Part shown: positions 34,287-47,758 of the stretch, in pieces
How positions within the stretch are numbered: position 1 is the first letter of the stretch
How the letters are laid out: each line of letters starts with the position of its first letter
NCBI GenBank assembly: GCA_963383645.1
Contig: OY726569.1
Location: 80,196,211-80,260,210 of the forward strand
Source: Muscardinus avellanarius
Taxonomy: Eukaryota > Chordata > Mammalia > Rodentia > Gliridae
DNA length: 64,000 bases
Direction: 5' to 3'
Made by a program: the position numbers and the translations under genes
Notes under the pieces: generated by a model
Seen by the model: only the letters and a program-made list of their open reading frames with translations
What the model was told of the DNA's origin: nothing
Database searches by the model: none

Positions 34287-36829
34287 TTCTAATAGGGTTA
34301 GTAACTAGCCTCCTTCTCATAAGGTGGTTTCTGGATATTCTTATTTATTCTGTTGTTTTCTAAATCAGTATTTTCTTGTTTTATCCTCACTAGTTCCTAC
34401 TTTCTGCCTTTCTTAGCTCTTTCTTGAAGTGGGTGCTTGATTGATTTTTACTCCTTATGTTCTCTTACTATTTTGAAAACTGAATTTTCCTCTTAGCAGT
34501 GCTTCAGTTGTAGCCCATAAACTCTGATATTTAATTTATTTTCTAGGCAAGAAACTTAGAGACTTCTTAGATAAGGAAAGCTGACCGTATATTGTTTGTA
34601 GTATTTGGGAAATGATGATAGAAATTGAAATTATTAGATATTTCTGAAAAGCCATTTGCTTTTGCTTAAAATTTCTGCTACTTAGCCTATTAAAGCATTT
34701 TCTATAGACTATCTTATTCCTTATGTTCATTTATTTACTAAGTAACATTTTAACTAAACCTTATGACTGTTCCAGGTTTTGTACTAAGCCATGAAAATGA
34801 TATAAGACATAGTCCTCCATGTGAAATAACTCACAATCTTGTTAAGGTGACAGCCACATAAACAGATGATTAGTAATAGCTTGGAACATGCATGACAAAG
34901 CCATTCCTGGGAAATAACTAAGCACCAAATGGATACATTACCCAGCTTGTGGATAGGAGTGGGAAGAAGGCCAAAGTACCTTCCTGAAAGAGGTAATAAA
35001 TACTTCAGCTGGATCTTAAAGGTGAGCAGGTAACTAGCAGAAGGAGAGGAGCAGCTTCCAGAATAAACATTAGCCTGCTTGTGTTGTACACGGGGAAACG
35101 TGTTGTCTAGTGCTGCATGGGAGGTTGGGGTCCATGGGGAGGAGCTGGGATTGAAGGTGGAGAGGGGGCAAGGGCTGATTGAGGGGGAGCTTGGGAAGCC
35201 TGTGAAGGAACTGGCCCCTTCTCATATGGCCAGGGAGCTGGGAGGAACCAGGTAGCTGGGAGGCAGGTGGATTGAAGATGAGACAATGTTATTTCTTTCC
35301 CCTGCTCACTTTCTGGTGATGGTTCTACAGGGCAGTGAGCTAGCCAACGGCAAAGAATACTCTGATAAACCCCAAACTTGTTAATAAACTTTGAGGGACC
35401 CAGATTTACATCAGAGGCTAGATTCTTAAGGACTTTATGTGGCTAAAAGTAAAATCTCATTTACTTTGAAATTTTCTTTCTCATTTATGCTATGATTTAG
35501 AGTTATTTAAAACTTAAAATATATAAGAATATCAAACTTTCCTTATAAGCACTGGCTACTTAAAAATAGATGTTTGCACAGGCAATATGTACATTTGAAA
35601 TATGAAGAGGTGTGTGTTCTCAATGTATGATTATTCAACAAATACCTTGGAAATCTGAACAGAGAGTAGCTCAGATTTATTCTTTTCCCTTGGCAGGTAA
35701 GAGGCTGGTTATCTTGTGGGATGGGATCTTTTGGCAGTCAGCATGTATGTTCCTGAAAGCGGTGTTTTCTAGAGGCGTTTGCGCCTAGGGTGGAGGGCAC
35801 TGTGGTGGCTTACAGGGTGCTGGAGTAGGCTTTGGTGTGAGGTCTCACTATCTCTGCCTCAGTCAGTGCTGCGAGGGAGTGTGGAGCTCAGACAGACATG
35901 GCCCTTTTTGGTTCTTGCTGTTAGTTCACAAAAGAATGCAGTGAATTAGCCCAGCCCATGGTGAGGAGTGGGAGGCAGAGCCTCAGAGGGAGCTCTGGTC
36001 CTCTCTGTGCCACAGGAGTGTGAGATTTCAGGACTCAGCTATCATTAGGAGCTGCTCCAGCTCTCCCAGCCTGGGAGTTTAATCAAAGGGATACCAGCAG
36101 ACCACCCAGGCGGGGCCCCACTGCGAACCCGTGTGCTGTGTCAGTCTCTGCTCCCCAGCCAGCCTGCCATGTGGCCAGGCCTCCTGGAAATGTGCTGACA
36201 GATACGGAGAGGGAGGAGACACTTTGCTCTTCACATTTTTCATTTAGATGAAGAGAGGAACAGAAAACCATTTGATTTCTTTGCTCTGTATCCAGATTCC
36301 TTCCTGACCAGCTTTAAGATGCCTCTGAGTATGGAGCATTTGGTTCACCACACTTGCTGTTTCACTCTCCCATTCACAAAGAAATTCTTTATCATTGCTG
36401 CTGCTTCATCAGCTATCATAAGGGTCCACCATGGACCTCCAGTGAATCTCAGTTTCAGATTTCCAATTTGAAGCTAAAAGTAGAAGACACAGAGCTAATT
36501 CTTTGAGAGCGTTTCATACATTCTTCTTAGGGACTTGGTAATACAAACTTTTTTTCCTGCCATCTTAGCTTATCCGGACACAAATGGACTATTGTGTGTT
36601 TGTGCTCTGGTTTTGTGATTGTTGACTAACTTTAGTTTCTTTGGCTTTGTATTCTTTCTTGGCAGAGAATGTTGTACTCTTTTGTATTACATACATTGCT
36701 TGTTCCCATTTCTAGAAAGAGAAAAGGATCAATGAAAAAAATTTAAGCTCTTAAGTTAGTGAGACCTTGAACAAAGTACTTAGCCTCCCTCATATCCTCA
36801 TCCTTTTGTTTGTATCTATTTATTTTTCA

Positions 36830-38450
36830 AAGATAATTTAATGTCAAGACTAATTCTTCTCTCTGGATCTTTGTGCCTCTCTGCTCTGGGTTCCAGCTCC
36901 GATGAAAGCTGTCTAGTTTCCTGGCTCTCCTATGTCTCCCATGGCTTTAAATCTCCCATTTTCCTTGGTTCTTTGACCTACTCCATGGTCTCTTTTCAAA
37001 GGAACCTTTCTCTTACTACCCTCATAACCCTTTAGGCCCCTGTCTTCACTATATTAGCAACTTTCCTTAAAGTGACATACCCTTGTCCCAGGTTCCCTTC
37101 CTGTTCCTCCCCCATATTCACTTGTGCAGTCTGACTTCATCTCAACATTTGTCCTACTCTCTCTTTCAAAGGTCACTGATGACCTTGAAATCACCAATTT
37201 TAGTCATCTATTTTTAGTTCTTATCCTCCTTTAGCATGCGGGTCTATTACTGACCACCACCTACTGAAAGTTTTTCTTAGCTTCTCTAACCCTCCCATAA
37301 TTCTTTTGAGAATTCATCCCTTCATTTTCTTCCCCCTTAAAACTGTGTTCTACCTTCAGCATTGTTTTAGTTGCCATTGACATACAAACCTAAATGTAGA
37401 AACTGCTAGCAGAGTAGCTGTGATTGAAAAAAATAAGGTGATCTCTGGACTCTGTCCCCTTGCTTTTCATGGGTTTCCTCCAGTAGATCTCTGCATTCCA
37501 GCCCATGATTCTAAGAACTTTTTTTTCTATATACAGTTTCTCCCGGGTTAAATTTTCTTTTCCCAGAGTTTCATTTGGTATCTCTCTATGGATTTTCCCA
37601 AAATATGCATCTTTAGTCTCAACTTCTTTGCTGAATGCCAGGCTCAAACTTGCAAGTGTCTGCTGGATGTTTCCACCTAAGTATATTGCCCAGCATCCAA
37701 AATATTTGACATGTTTTGAAAATATGTAAAGAAATAGTCAACATATCTAAGGCCTGTCTATTTTCCTCCTTTCTTCCTTCTCTGTATTAGTGGCGTTGTA
37801 GCTCTAAGGATTTTGGTACAGAGTTATCAGTGCTTCTCTTTGTTTCCTAATTCTCTTTGTCCAACAAGTTGCTAAATTTTATATATTCTGGCTCTACAAT
37901 ATCTCTGCTGTATATCTTTTGTTTTGCTTTTACATCTTCTGTCATGCTGAAGGCCTTCATTATCTCTCAGATGGACAGCTGTAGTTACCTCGTAAATGGT
38001 CTCCTGGCCAGTCTCCTACTCTCTCTCACCTTTACTCTGAGGTGCTCTTTCTAAATCACCAATCTGATCATGGTAATCCTCTACTTAAGAATCTCAAGAG
38101 GCCTTCCTTTTGTCCATGATATGAAGCCCAAGCTATTAAATGTTATTCCAAGCCTCTATTTAGAAACTGGCTCCAGGATCCTTCTCTTGCCTGACTCCCT
38201 TGCATCTCACAAAGTTATTGTGTGGCTCACCTAGAAATTCTTTTAGTCTCCATGCCTTAGCTTATGCCATCTTCTCAATGAGAAACATTTCCAAGTCATC
38301 ATATCTAAGCTGTGCATCAATCTTGATTAAGCCCAGATGCCACTTTACTCATTGCACTGTATGTGTCAACATAACTATCTCATTTAGTAGGTAGTAAACT
38401 CCTTGAGGTTAGTGTCCTCTGCTATCTCAGAACCTGATTTACTGGTAGTA
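36830..38450 (+). mobile_element. L2 LINE, about 1.6 kb
   Basis: Antique LINE with recognisable L2 order: the reverse-transcriptase region (aaaggtcactgatgacctt, tattactgaccacc), later aatctgatcatggtaatcc, and the 3' end with aaactccttgaggtt. Frames are broken throughout. Confidence 0.75.
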
Positions 38451-38768
38451 CAGTTGGCCCTCTGTATACATGGGTTCTGTGGGGTTCCATAGGGTTAATA
38501 TAAAAATTATTTTTTAATTTCCTCTGTATTAAACTTGTACAGACCTTATTCTTGTCAGTATTCCCTATTATATTTAGCATAACAACTATTTACTTAGCAT
38601 TTACATTGTGTTATGTATTATAAGTAATCTAGAAATAATTTAAAGTATATGGGAGTAGATAGATGGGTTATATGAAAATACTCTTGTCATTTATAAAAGG
38701 AACTTAAGCATCTGGAGCTTTTTATATTTTGTAAAGAGGCCCTAGAATCAATCCCCTGTAGATACCAA
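38447..38768 (+). mobile_element. Tigger/MER2-type DNA transposon, copy 1
   Basis: cagttggccctctgtataca at one end and aatcaatcccctgtagatacc at the other. Non-autonomous. Shares its body with 41258-41690. Confidence 0.7.
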
Positions 38769-38769
38769 G

Positions 38770-39170
38770 TGTCTTAGTCAACATTCTTACTGGTATAACC
38801 CAAAACAACTGACCACACAACTTAAAAGAAGATTGCTTATAGTTTTTGGAGATTTCAGAGTTCAGTCCACATAAAACAGGGTAAGTGCAGCTCAGTACAT
38901 GGCTTCAGGAAGCAGAGAAAGAGAAAGAACAAGACCTCTGCTTTTACATCATAGAGGCCTGAAACGAGAGAATGAGAGAAAGCATGCAAGAGGATTCAAA
39001 GACCAAAGCACGGTCCCTAAGGCCACATCCCCAGGAACTTGCTTTCTCCAGCCACACCCCACCTGCCTAAGTTACAATCCAGTAAATGCATTGCAGTAAA
39101 TTTATACAACCATTTAATGAGATTACAACCTTCATGACTTAATCACACCAGCTCTGAACAATAATATATT
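38770..39170 (+). repeat. Medium-reiterated rodent repeat, copy 2
   Basis: Includes ccacatccccaggaacttgc and cttaatcacaccagctctg; same family as 22622-22950 and 46755-47150. Confidence 0.6.
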
Positions 39171-39942
39171 ACTGAAGAATAATGAATTCTTCAGCCAAAA
39201 ATTCTATATTTAACCATAGCATTCATAACATTGCCATTTTTGGATTGTCTTTCCTTTGATCATGACTAGAACAGATACCAGTATTTCCTCTTCAAGGATT
39301 GTCTTTTGTTCTAGATACACATACTAAAATAGGTCAGGAGGAACTAGCCACAGCATTTCTCTATTCTAGATCTTTCAGAGCCCCATGGCAGTCTTTCATG
39401 GCATGTTCAATTGATCCAGTCATAGTTTGATGAGCCTTTATGTAGTAATACCACACAGAACATTATTCTCAAATGATATTGATGTAGTTCTGAAGATAAC
39501 ATGAATGTAGCTATAGTCAAATTTGTCTTCATATCAGTCTAAGTGATCCCTTTGAGAATGGAATGAACCCTATGTTCTTCTGCCTGAACAAAATGTGCTC
39601 TTAGAAATTTATATTCAGTTCCAAAGGCTTCAGAGACACTCCTACCCAGACTCCCCTTGATGACCCACAGACACTTGGTCTTGAAGTTTAGAACTCCTGA
39701 AAACTTTGAGGTAGTATTTCACTTGTGATAGCAATAATTTTTCCAGACTCCAATTGTCTTTGCCTCACACATTCTTTACATATTGCAATGATAACCCCCC
39801 CCCCATTAGGCTACAATCTCCATAAGGTCAAGGATTTTTCTTCATTGTTCTTCAGCGCTCAAAAGAATGCCAAGCCCAGATTATTAATGAAATAATCTTG
39901 TGAAACACCATCTCTAGACCTCCATAAAATCTAAGATTTTAT

Positions 39943-40061
39943 CACATATGATGGCACACACCTATAATCTCATCTACTTTGGAGGCTGAAACAAGATATT
40001 GCAAGTTCAAGGCCAGCCTCAGCAACTAAGTTAGTCCTGTTTTTAAAAATAAACAGCTGGA
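39943..40061 (+). repeat. B1 arm of an outer SINE
   Basis: Diverged left arm with linker aaaaataaacagctgga, interrupted by a younger SINE at its ID-arm start. Confidence 0.82.
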
Positions 40062-40298
40062 GCCAGGCGTGGTGGCGCACGCTTGTAATCCCGGCGCTTG
40101 GGAGGCTGAGACAGGAGGATCACACAGGTTCGAAGCCAGCCTCAGCTACTGAGTGAGGCTCTCAGCAACTTAGTGAGATCCTGTTTCCAAATAAAATAGA
40201 AAATAGGTCTGGGAATGTAGCCCAAAGGTAAAAAGCCTCTGGGTTCTACCCTCAGCACCACAAAATAAATAAATAAATAAACAAACAAATAAACAAAC
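40062..40298 (+). repeat. Young B1-ID SINE nested in the linker
   Basis: gccaggcgtggtggcgcacg to cagcaccac, then an (AAAT/CAAA)n tail. Target duplication aaacagctgga (40051-40061) and aaacagctaga (40299-40309). Confidence 0.92.
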
Positions 40299-40302
40299 AA
40301 AC

Positions 40303-40362
40303 AGCTAGAAATGTAGCTCAGTGTTAAAGTGGCCTTGGGTTTAATCCCTAGTACCCCCAAAG
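40303..40362 (+). repeat. ID arm of the outer SINE
   Basis: agctagaaatgtagctcagtg to ccctagtaccccc. Confidence 0.82.
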
Positions 40363-40437
40363 AAACAAAAGCCTAAGATTTTTCTGGACCATGCTGTAAG
40401 GAAAAAATTGAGTTATGATAAAATTAAAAGCCACGTG

Positions 40438-40624
40438 GGCCAGGCATAGTGGCACAGTACTTGAAAGTACTTGGAATCCTAGTAGTGGATGGCTGAGACA
40501 GAAGGATTAAGGATCACAAGTTCAAGGCCAACCTTAGCAACTTAGTGAGACCCTGTTTCAGAACAAAAATAAAAAGGGCTGTGGGTGTTGGAAGATAGAA
40601 TGCCTTTGGGTTCAATACCCAGCA

Positions 40625-40625
<1 letters not shown>
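40438..40625 (+). repeat. B1-ID dimer SINE
   Basis: gggccaggcatagtggcacag to cccagcaccac. The left arm has an insertion with a repeated agtacttg. Confidence 0.85.

Positions 40626-40666
<41 letters not shown>
40626..40666 (+). repeat. (AC)n microsatellite
   Basis: About 20 units following the SINE. Confidence 0.98.
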
Positions 40667-40668
<2 letters not shown>

Positions 40669-41257
40669 CTGGAAATTCTATGCCACTGATTGCTCACTGT
40701 GTTAGGCTATTAATAACTACACCTTTGATAATAAATTTCTATTTCCACTTTGATAAATAAGACATGTGACATTTGCAGATAGCCTTATGAACCTGAGGTT
40801 AGTTTGAGTGAATCACAAGTGGATTGGTAGGCCTTGGCAGTTTCAGTGGTATGAATGAACAAATGTAGTATACATCTCATGCAGACAAGGAACAAAATAT
40901 GTATGTCAAGGCTATTATTTTACTCATTTGAGAACCTTGCCCAAGACTTGAAGACCAGGCAGAAATTATCTTGAAAATCGTGTGTGACACTCACAGGAGC
41001 AACATATACCGCTTACTCTAGTCACTATTACTTCTTTTAATTCCAGAGCAATAACTCCCTTGTGGTCTATGCAAAAAGAGGTCATTTTAACCTCTCATTT
41101 TTTTTTTTTTTTTTTGCTAGCCTTCCAGTGACATGAAGCACTTTCTGAGTTTTTGATAAAACTGATTGTTTACTTGAGTGAACATTGTGTTTGTGTGTGT
41201 GTGTGTTGGGAACAGAGGCAGCCTCACCAAGATTGTTTGCTGGGATATCTTTGCAGG

Positions 41258-41690
41258 GAACCCTCCTCATTTAGCCCACTGTATCTGCGGGTTTCCACAT
41301 CCTTGGATTCAGCCCATCATGGATAAAACAAATTTGGGGAAAAATGCATCTGTATTGAACATGTACAAACATTTTTTTCTTATTTCTTAAACAATATAGT
41401 ATAACAACTATGCTCATGGCATTTACATTGTATGTATTAGGAATTATGAGTAATATAGAGATGATTTAAAGTATACAGAAGCATGTGAATAAGTTATATG
41501 TAGACATTTCACCTTATTTTGTGTGTGTGTGTTGGAGATTGAACACTGGGCAAGCACTTGGCCACTGAGCTGTTTCTCTGGCCCTGCATCATTTTATATG
41601 AGGCACTTGAGTGCCCTTGGATTTTGATATCTTAGGTCCTGGAACCAGTCCCCCATGTTTACTCAGGGAACATTAGTGGATTTGTGCCTT
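41258..41690 (+). mobile_element. Tigger/MER2-type DNA transposon, copy 2
   Basis: cactgtatctgcgggtttcc to ctggaaccagtcccccatg. The body (atagtataacaactatgctc, gatgatttaaagtatacag) matches copy 1. Split by an inverted ID element at 41527-41586. Confidence 0.72.
41527..41586 (-). repeat. ID element inside a Tigger copy
   Basis: ttggagattgaacactgggc and cactgagctgtttctctggccc. Confidence 0.65.
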
Positions 41691-42173
41691 CCTGGGTAGG
41701 CTCTGAGGATTGAGTAGTAAGATACAGTCCCTGTCCTAACACAGATTGTAATTTGTGGGGTGAGATAGAAAAATAAAATTCCAAATACAAAACATGGCAT
41801 GAAGCTTCTGCAATCTTACCACTATACTCTTGAAATAATTTAATGGCAAAGATTGTTTACAGATAAGGGAGACCCTTTATGGGAATTAAATTTGTCACAT
41901 AGGATGTGACATGCAGTGTGGGAGTGATAGAACATACAAGGAACTTCTGCTTTTTCTCTTTCTGGCTTGGAACTAATGTCTACCTCTCCTGGCACAGCTG
42001 TATACATTCACAATGATAAATCCTAGGTATGTGGAGCCCTGGTCACAGGAAAATCTTTCCTATACACCTGTAGGCAAGCGATAGGCAGTAGCAGTGTAGA
42101 GTCCTGGCTGCTGCTATGGGTGGAAGGTGTCTTGTCCTCAAGGGCTTGCCATACCACGTAAGGCAGAGTGTAC

Positions 42174-42212
42174 GCGCTCGGGCAAAGCGCTCGGGCAAAT
42201 CGCTCGGGCAAA
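42174..42212 (+). repeat. 13-bp CpG-rich tandem repeat, three units
   Basis: gcgctcgggcaaa twice, then tcgctcgggcaaa. CpG-dense within an AT-rich intron. Confidence 0.95.
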
Positions 42213-43184
42213 TGCTGCCTAATGGCTTCTACCCGGAGGATCGAGGGCTGACCTTGAACACTTTTTTTTTTTCATTAACCTGTGTTTTTTTATTATCCAC
42301 TAAAACCTTCACCATCTCTTAGATGTTCGTTTGTTTTTCTATGATTGAGCTGGAGGTTACTGCCCGCATAGCTGTTAAACACTGGCTTGGAGAGAACTCT
42401 GGCTAGAATGAGAGTCAGTGCCTGAGGTTTAGGAGAAGATGCCCGGGAATCACCTTCCGGGGGCGGGGGGAGCCTTCTGTGGATTACTTTAAGATGTTTT
42501 GACTCCAGACTCCAGAATGTCATCACTAGTCTTGATGGCTTGGGCTCGAGTATATGATCCAACTTTCCCCCCGCCCCACCGGGTTTGAAGCCTACACTGA
42601 AGTCATCGAGCTGACCTTCCCCTAGATTCACCCTCTAATATTAAATTCTTAAACCAATTTTACTGTTAAAGAGAGGCATAGAAAAATAAGTCTTAGGAAA
42701 GATGCATTTTTCCCACATGACCCATCTGAGTGGCCTCAGATGCCCACTCTTTGACCTTCCCTTCTTAAATAGCAGGTAGCTCCATCTTGCCTTACAAGCT
42801 AGTGTGAAGATACAACCAAAAGAGGACAGCCCCAAAAAGGAAAAACGAACAGTGAGCACAGAAACTCAAGAGTTTTTGTTATCAGGTTACAAACCCAGTT
42901 TTGCAGTTCTAAAGCTGAGCTCTCTTCCCTGGCCTCATAGGAAAGGGAGAAGAAAACAAGAGCTTTCCTGCACCCTAGCCATATCTACTATCTCCTACCC
43001 TGCCCAGGATTCTCACCTAGCACTGCTCTATCAGAAGCTTTGAGAAGCTTATCCTCATCTGCTAGGTCTGGGTTAGAATCATTAGTCTGTCATTTAAGCA
43101 CTTTCTCAAGGTGTTTCTGTCTCTATCATCTGTCATCCTATCTTTCAACAAATTAAGCTTTTCATTTCTCTTTTTTCCTGCTTG

Positions 43185-43425
43185 TCTGTCTCTGGATTTT
43201 TTCTTTCCTCCTACCTATTCTTTTAGGCCCAGCTCAGATGTCTTCTTTGAGTTTCTTTAGTACTGCTTTTCTAGGGGTCTTGTCTCATCTACTGAATTAT
43301 AAACTCTCACATGGCTTGAGTGCAGAGGCCACATTTTTACCTGTATATACATTAGGGCTTTACCTAAGGCCCTGACTATGGTAGGCAATACAGAGTTCAT
43401 CATTGAATTACCTTGGACTTCTTTT
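43185..43425 (+). repeat. L2 3' end
   Basis: cagctcagatgtcttctttg, then atggtaggcaatacagagttc, matching the L2 3' UTR order. Confidence 0.55.
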
Positions 43426-44439
43426 GAACATTCAGGATTAAAGCATTTCTAGAGGTTGCAACCACAGAAGGGTACTCTGGTGAGTCCTGTTCCTAGTTCA
43501 TCTTTGAATACCAAAAGGTTACATATCTCAGTGAATGGGGGTATATTCTGGGAATCCACCAGAGCAATGCCATGATATTTTAATTACAGCACTGGCAGCA
43601 ATACTAATTTTAGCAAACAGCAGTAACAAGCAGTAACAGTTGGGCGGTCCAGGCCCCGGAAATTGGCCTCTTTCTCTGTTTCTTCTGCCCTCCCACTTCA
43701 ATTCATCACCTGTATTTATTCCCGCTGTAATTTAAACACCTGTCTAGATGGAATGCATGCAATGTGTCCCTACCCCACACATTCAGATGTTTGCTCACCT
43801 GCCTTATTCGGAAGGCTGCCTGAAAAATAAACAGTGTTTTGGTACCAAAAGAAAAAAATGCACTGAGGTCACCGTGGCAGTGGACATGAGGACATCTGGG
43901 TAAGCTGCTTCAGGAGAGTAGAAGCAGAGGAAGAGGAGGAGAGAGCAAGGGCTGGAGCATCTGCACGCAAGCCCCAAGGTGTGGGTGGGGGCAGCATCCC
44001 GTCGGTCCACAGGCAGCCACTCAGGTAGCTAACCAGCTGGAAAACACGGCTGGAAGCTCATGGAGCAAACTGGTTGGTTTTAGGCCTAAATGTCTTTTAT
44101 TTTTGGATAGCCACCATTTCTCATAGTAACTTAAGTAAGTAGTCTTAGAATTTTCCAAAGTTTGTACTTAACTGTTTTGTTCATTTTCACTCTGGGGGCA
44201 CATTTAATAACTGCTCATTTTAAAGTTTGAGCATCTGAACAAAACTGAGAAATCATAAAACTTTAAAGTTCCTAATGGAATGACTTTCTCTTCCCGGTCC
44301 CCTTTGTTGTTTACATCTTGCTCCTCACCTCCTCAAAGGCATTTCTGCTAGTTGTTGCCAGATCCCCAGAGCTTTATGGAAGCACTGAATGGTTCCTCTT
44401 CCCTGTTTTCTTCTGTCATTTTCTACCACCCCCTGCAAC

Positions 44440-44605
44440 AAGTGCTCCTCAAACTATACAAGGCAAGTGAGTTACCTGTGGATCTTGGTAAACACAGATT
44501 CAGTTCCCTGGGGCTGGGACTGGGCTGAGATTCTACATTTTGAACAAGCTTCCAGGATGCAGATGCTGCTGGTCTACAGACTGAAACTCTGAATTGCACC
44601 AGTAT
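44440..44605 (+). mobile_element. MER5A-type hAT element
   Basis: ctcctcaaactatacaaggc, ggggctgggactgggctgag and gcagatgctgctggtctac, all typical of MER5A. Confidence 0.7.
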
Positions 44606-45234
44606 AGGCATGGGTGTCCATGTATCACTGTAGGGTGCTGACTGTAATTCTTTGGGAGAAACACTGAGGAATGGTACAGCTGGGCCATATGGTGGTTCCA
44701 TTCCTAGTATGGCCATCATTTTAATAGCTTAATGCTACTAACAGGAATGATGAGCCACTAATTTTGTGAATAATGCTGTCATTTTCTATACTATAAGGCT
44801 ATCCTTTTAAAATTTTTGTCACAATGAAATGTTGATAATTGTTGCATTATCGAGTACATATAAGTGCCATTTATCACTTTCTCTCTAGTTAGAGCTGGTT
44901 TTGTTATGTGGGTGGACAGAGAAGCAGATGCAGCATAGTGACACCCTCATTCTGTTAGGGGAGGAGCCTCTGGGTATGAACCATAATTAGCTTGTAGAAT
45001 CTATTTAAGGTTTGACCCAATGCTGGGAGATTTTCCCTAGTCTTAGGCCTCCCCTGGATCCATTTTACTTCTGTAATTCCTTTAGCCCATTCCGGAAAAA
45101 AACTGGGACGCTGAAAGGGAGGGACAGAGGTTTTTGTTTCATCTAGAGATAATTTTGGAGTTATTTCTAAAAATTTAGAGATAATTTAACCAGGAGTACG
45201 TCTATACCCATAAGATGTAGCCAGATCTCAGTTA

Positions 45235-45455
45235 AGCCTCTTGAGATGTGCTGTCCATAAAGTAGATACTAATTACATCTGGCTTTTTAGATTCAAGTTA
45301 AAACTCAAAATATAGTTTGTTGGTCACACCAGCCACATTTCAAGTGTATAATAGCCACTTTTCAAATGTGGCTAGTTGCTACTGTATTTGGGGTGTGCAG
45401 ATTTCAGAACATTTTCCAACAGAAAATATTCTGTTAGATAATGCTCTTCTAGAGC
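45235..45455 (+). mobile_element. hAT-Charlie-type fragment
   Basis: gatgtgctgtccataaagtag and tttcaaatgtggctagttgc. Confidence 0.6.
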
Positions 45456-46477
45456 AAATATAGAAAGTAGATTCAGCTTCCTGGCCCTTCTGATTGACTG
45501 GTGTTGGCTGCTTGGAGAACCACGTAAAGAAGATTCAGGTCACATTCAAGCCAGTTCTAAACGTTTGATCAGCTATTGTATATCCTAGGAAGACAGACCT
45601 GATACAAGGGCCATGAGAAGCAGTTATGTCTGTGCTGAGTGTCCTCTAGATGAAACCACAGGGGTAAGAGTAGAATATTCAAAGTAGAGAATCATGTTGG
45701 TATCATTTGGTAGAGATGGAGGTTCTTGTTTTTGTTTTTTTTTTTCCCCAGAGAATCCTTCAGAGAGAAAAGAAAGAAGCCTGCTTTTTCATTATATAGC
45801 CTATCATTTAAATAGTGGTTACTTTTGCTATTTCTTAAAATAAATCAACAATGGTTTGCTTTTGTGTTAAAGGAAATTATAAAGGCTGCCAGTTCTTGGT
45901 TTGTCCATGAAATAAGGAACGGATCTTAACATGAAAAACATAACCCACCAATTATCCAAAATTAGTTATATTTCTGTGCCATTTTTACTTTACATCCTAA
46001 AAAAGGTTTTTTTTTTTTTTTCCTTTGTGTTACTTCTTTAATGTCATCTGATGCCAGGGAGAAAAAGTGGGAAATAAATGTAAGGGAAAGAAGAAAAAAC
46101 TTACTGTTTTATTAGTTACTTCATAATCTCTGTTTTCAGAATTTGAGCCCATATTAGATGTTTCCAAAAATAACTAATATTAAAGATAACTATGGTTATT
46201 AACCTTTATCTAATCTAGAAAATAGATTAAAAACAAGAGTTCAAGTTCTTCCGTTCTTATATGATTTGAGTAAATTACTGCTATAACCTCTCAGCCTTGG
46301 TTTCTTCATCTATGAAATGGAGTGCTGTAGTGTCTGCCACCATGAGTAACGGGCAAATAGTACATGAAATATAAAATCCAGAGGGCCTTATCCCACTACT
46401 GTAAGGACTCAAGGGTTAAAATATATCACTTGGAAAAAATAATACCGCATACGGTTGAAGTCAACCACTCTCTGTTC

Positions 46478-46680
46478 TGAACTTGGCCTTGCCACTTAGC
46501 AGATGTGTGACTTTCATGTATTTGTTTAGTCTCTCTAGACTTTAGTTTCTTCTTTGGTAAAATGGAAGTAACTATAGAACCTGTTGTGTAGGGTTAATTG
46601 AGATAATGTACATCAAGATAATAGTAGGACATCTAGTACACAGCACACAATGAGTGTTCAATAGGTAGTAACTGTTAGGA
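46478..46680 (+). repeat. MIR element
   Basis: ttgccacttagcagatgtgtg, tttggtaaaatggaagtaac and acacaatgagtgttcaatagg, in MIR order. Confidence 0.8.
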
Positions 46681-46754
46681 TGTACCTTTCGACATTTAAA
46701 TTAGAGGTAGCTTGCTGAAAGAATATTACCAAATCTGTCCTCTCCTCTCCTTTT

Positions 46755-47150
46755 GTCTTTATACTTTCTGTTACTGTGGCCAAAATACCTGAAAAGACCT
46801 TAGAAGAGGAAAGGTTTGTTTGGTCAGAGGTTCAGTCTGTTGTTGGTCATCTCTAAGGCACTGACGTCATAGTGGCGGGGCGTGGTGGCAGAAAGCAGCT
46901 GAGGCCAGGAAGCACAGACATAGAGAACCAGAGGAAAAGCCTAGGGACAGATTAGTCCCCAAGGCCACATCTCCTAGTGATCCACCTTCTCCAGCGTTAC
47001 CACCCAGTAAGTACATTCAAATTATTAATCCGCCAGTGGGTTTATCAACTGATGAGATTAGAGCCCTGATTCAACTATTTCACCTCTAAATATTTTTGTA
47101 TTGCCAGTACATGAGCTTTTCTTGAGGACATTCTATATTCAAACTACAAT
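46755..47150 (+). repeat. Medium-reiterated rodent repeat, copy 3
   Basis: tctgttactgtggccaaaat, gaagaggaaaggtttgtttgg, and an end with catgagcttttcttgaggac. Confidence 0.68.
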
Positions 47151-47321
47151 ACTTTTCCATTCACTAATCTCTAAACCATGCCCTTTATATTAAAGATGGG
47201 GGAGTGTGTACATTCTATTCTGTTGTAATTCTACTCCTTTAGTAAGTAGCACAACTGTTGTTGTAAACTTTTCTTGTAGTTTTCTACTACAAGATCACAT
47301 CTAACTTAAAAGCAATGATGT

Positions 47322-47546
47322 TGCGGGGCATGGTGGCGCACTCTTGTAATCCCAGCATTTGGGAGGCTGAGACAGGAGGATCGCAGTTCAAGGACAGCCT
47401 CAGCTACTGCTTAGTGAGGCCCTTTGCAACTCAGTGAGACCCTGTTTCAAAATAACGAATAAAAAAAATAGGGCTGGGGGTGTAGCTCGGAGGTAGAATG
47501 CCCCTGGGTTCCATCCCCAGTACTAAAAAAAAAAAAAAAAAAAAAG
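47322..47546 (+). repeat. B1-ID dimer SINE, full length
   Basis: ggggcatggtggcgcactct to ccccagtact plus A24. Flanks agcaatgatgtt and agcatgatgtt suggest a target duplication. Confidence 0.92.
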
Positions 47547-47758
47547 CATGATGTTTAAGTGGAGAGTGGAGAGCAGAAAGAAGGAGGGGTCATCGTGAGG
47601 TAGGAGTGCATTCAGGCCTATCGTGGAGCCTTTATTGCCTCTAGGGAAGAAGGAGTGTTTCAGAGAAACCGAGGGCCAGAGAAGAGGTTTTACTATAATT
47701 TGTGACTATACTTCCCCTGTCTTATAGTCAGCATGTGCCTTGTCAAAAAGTAGGGCAG

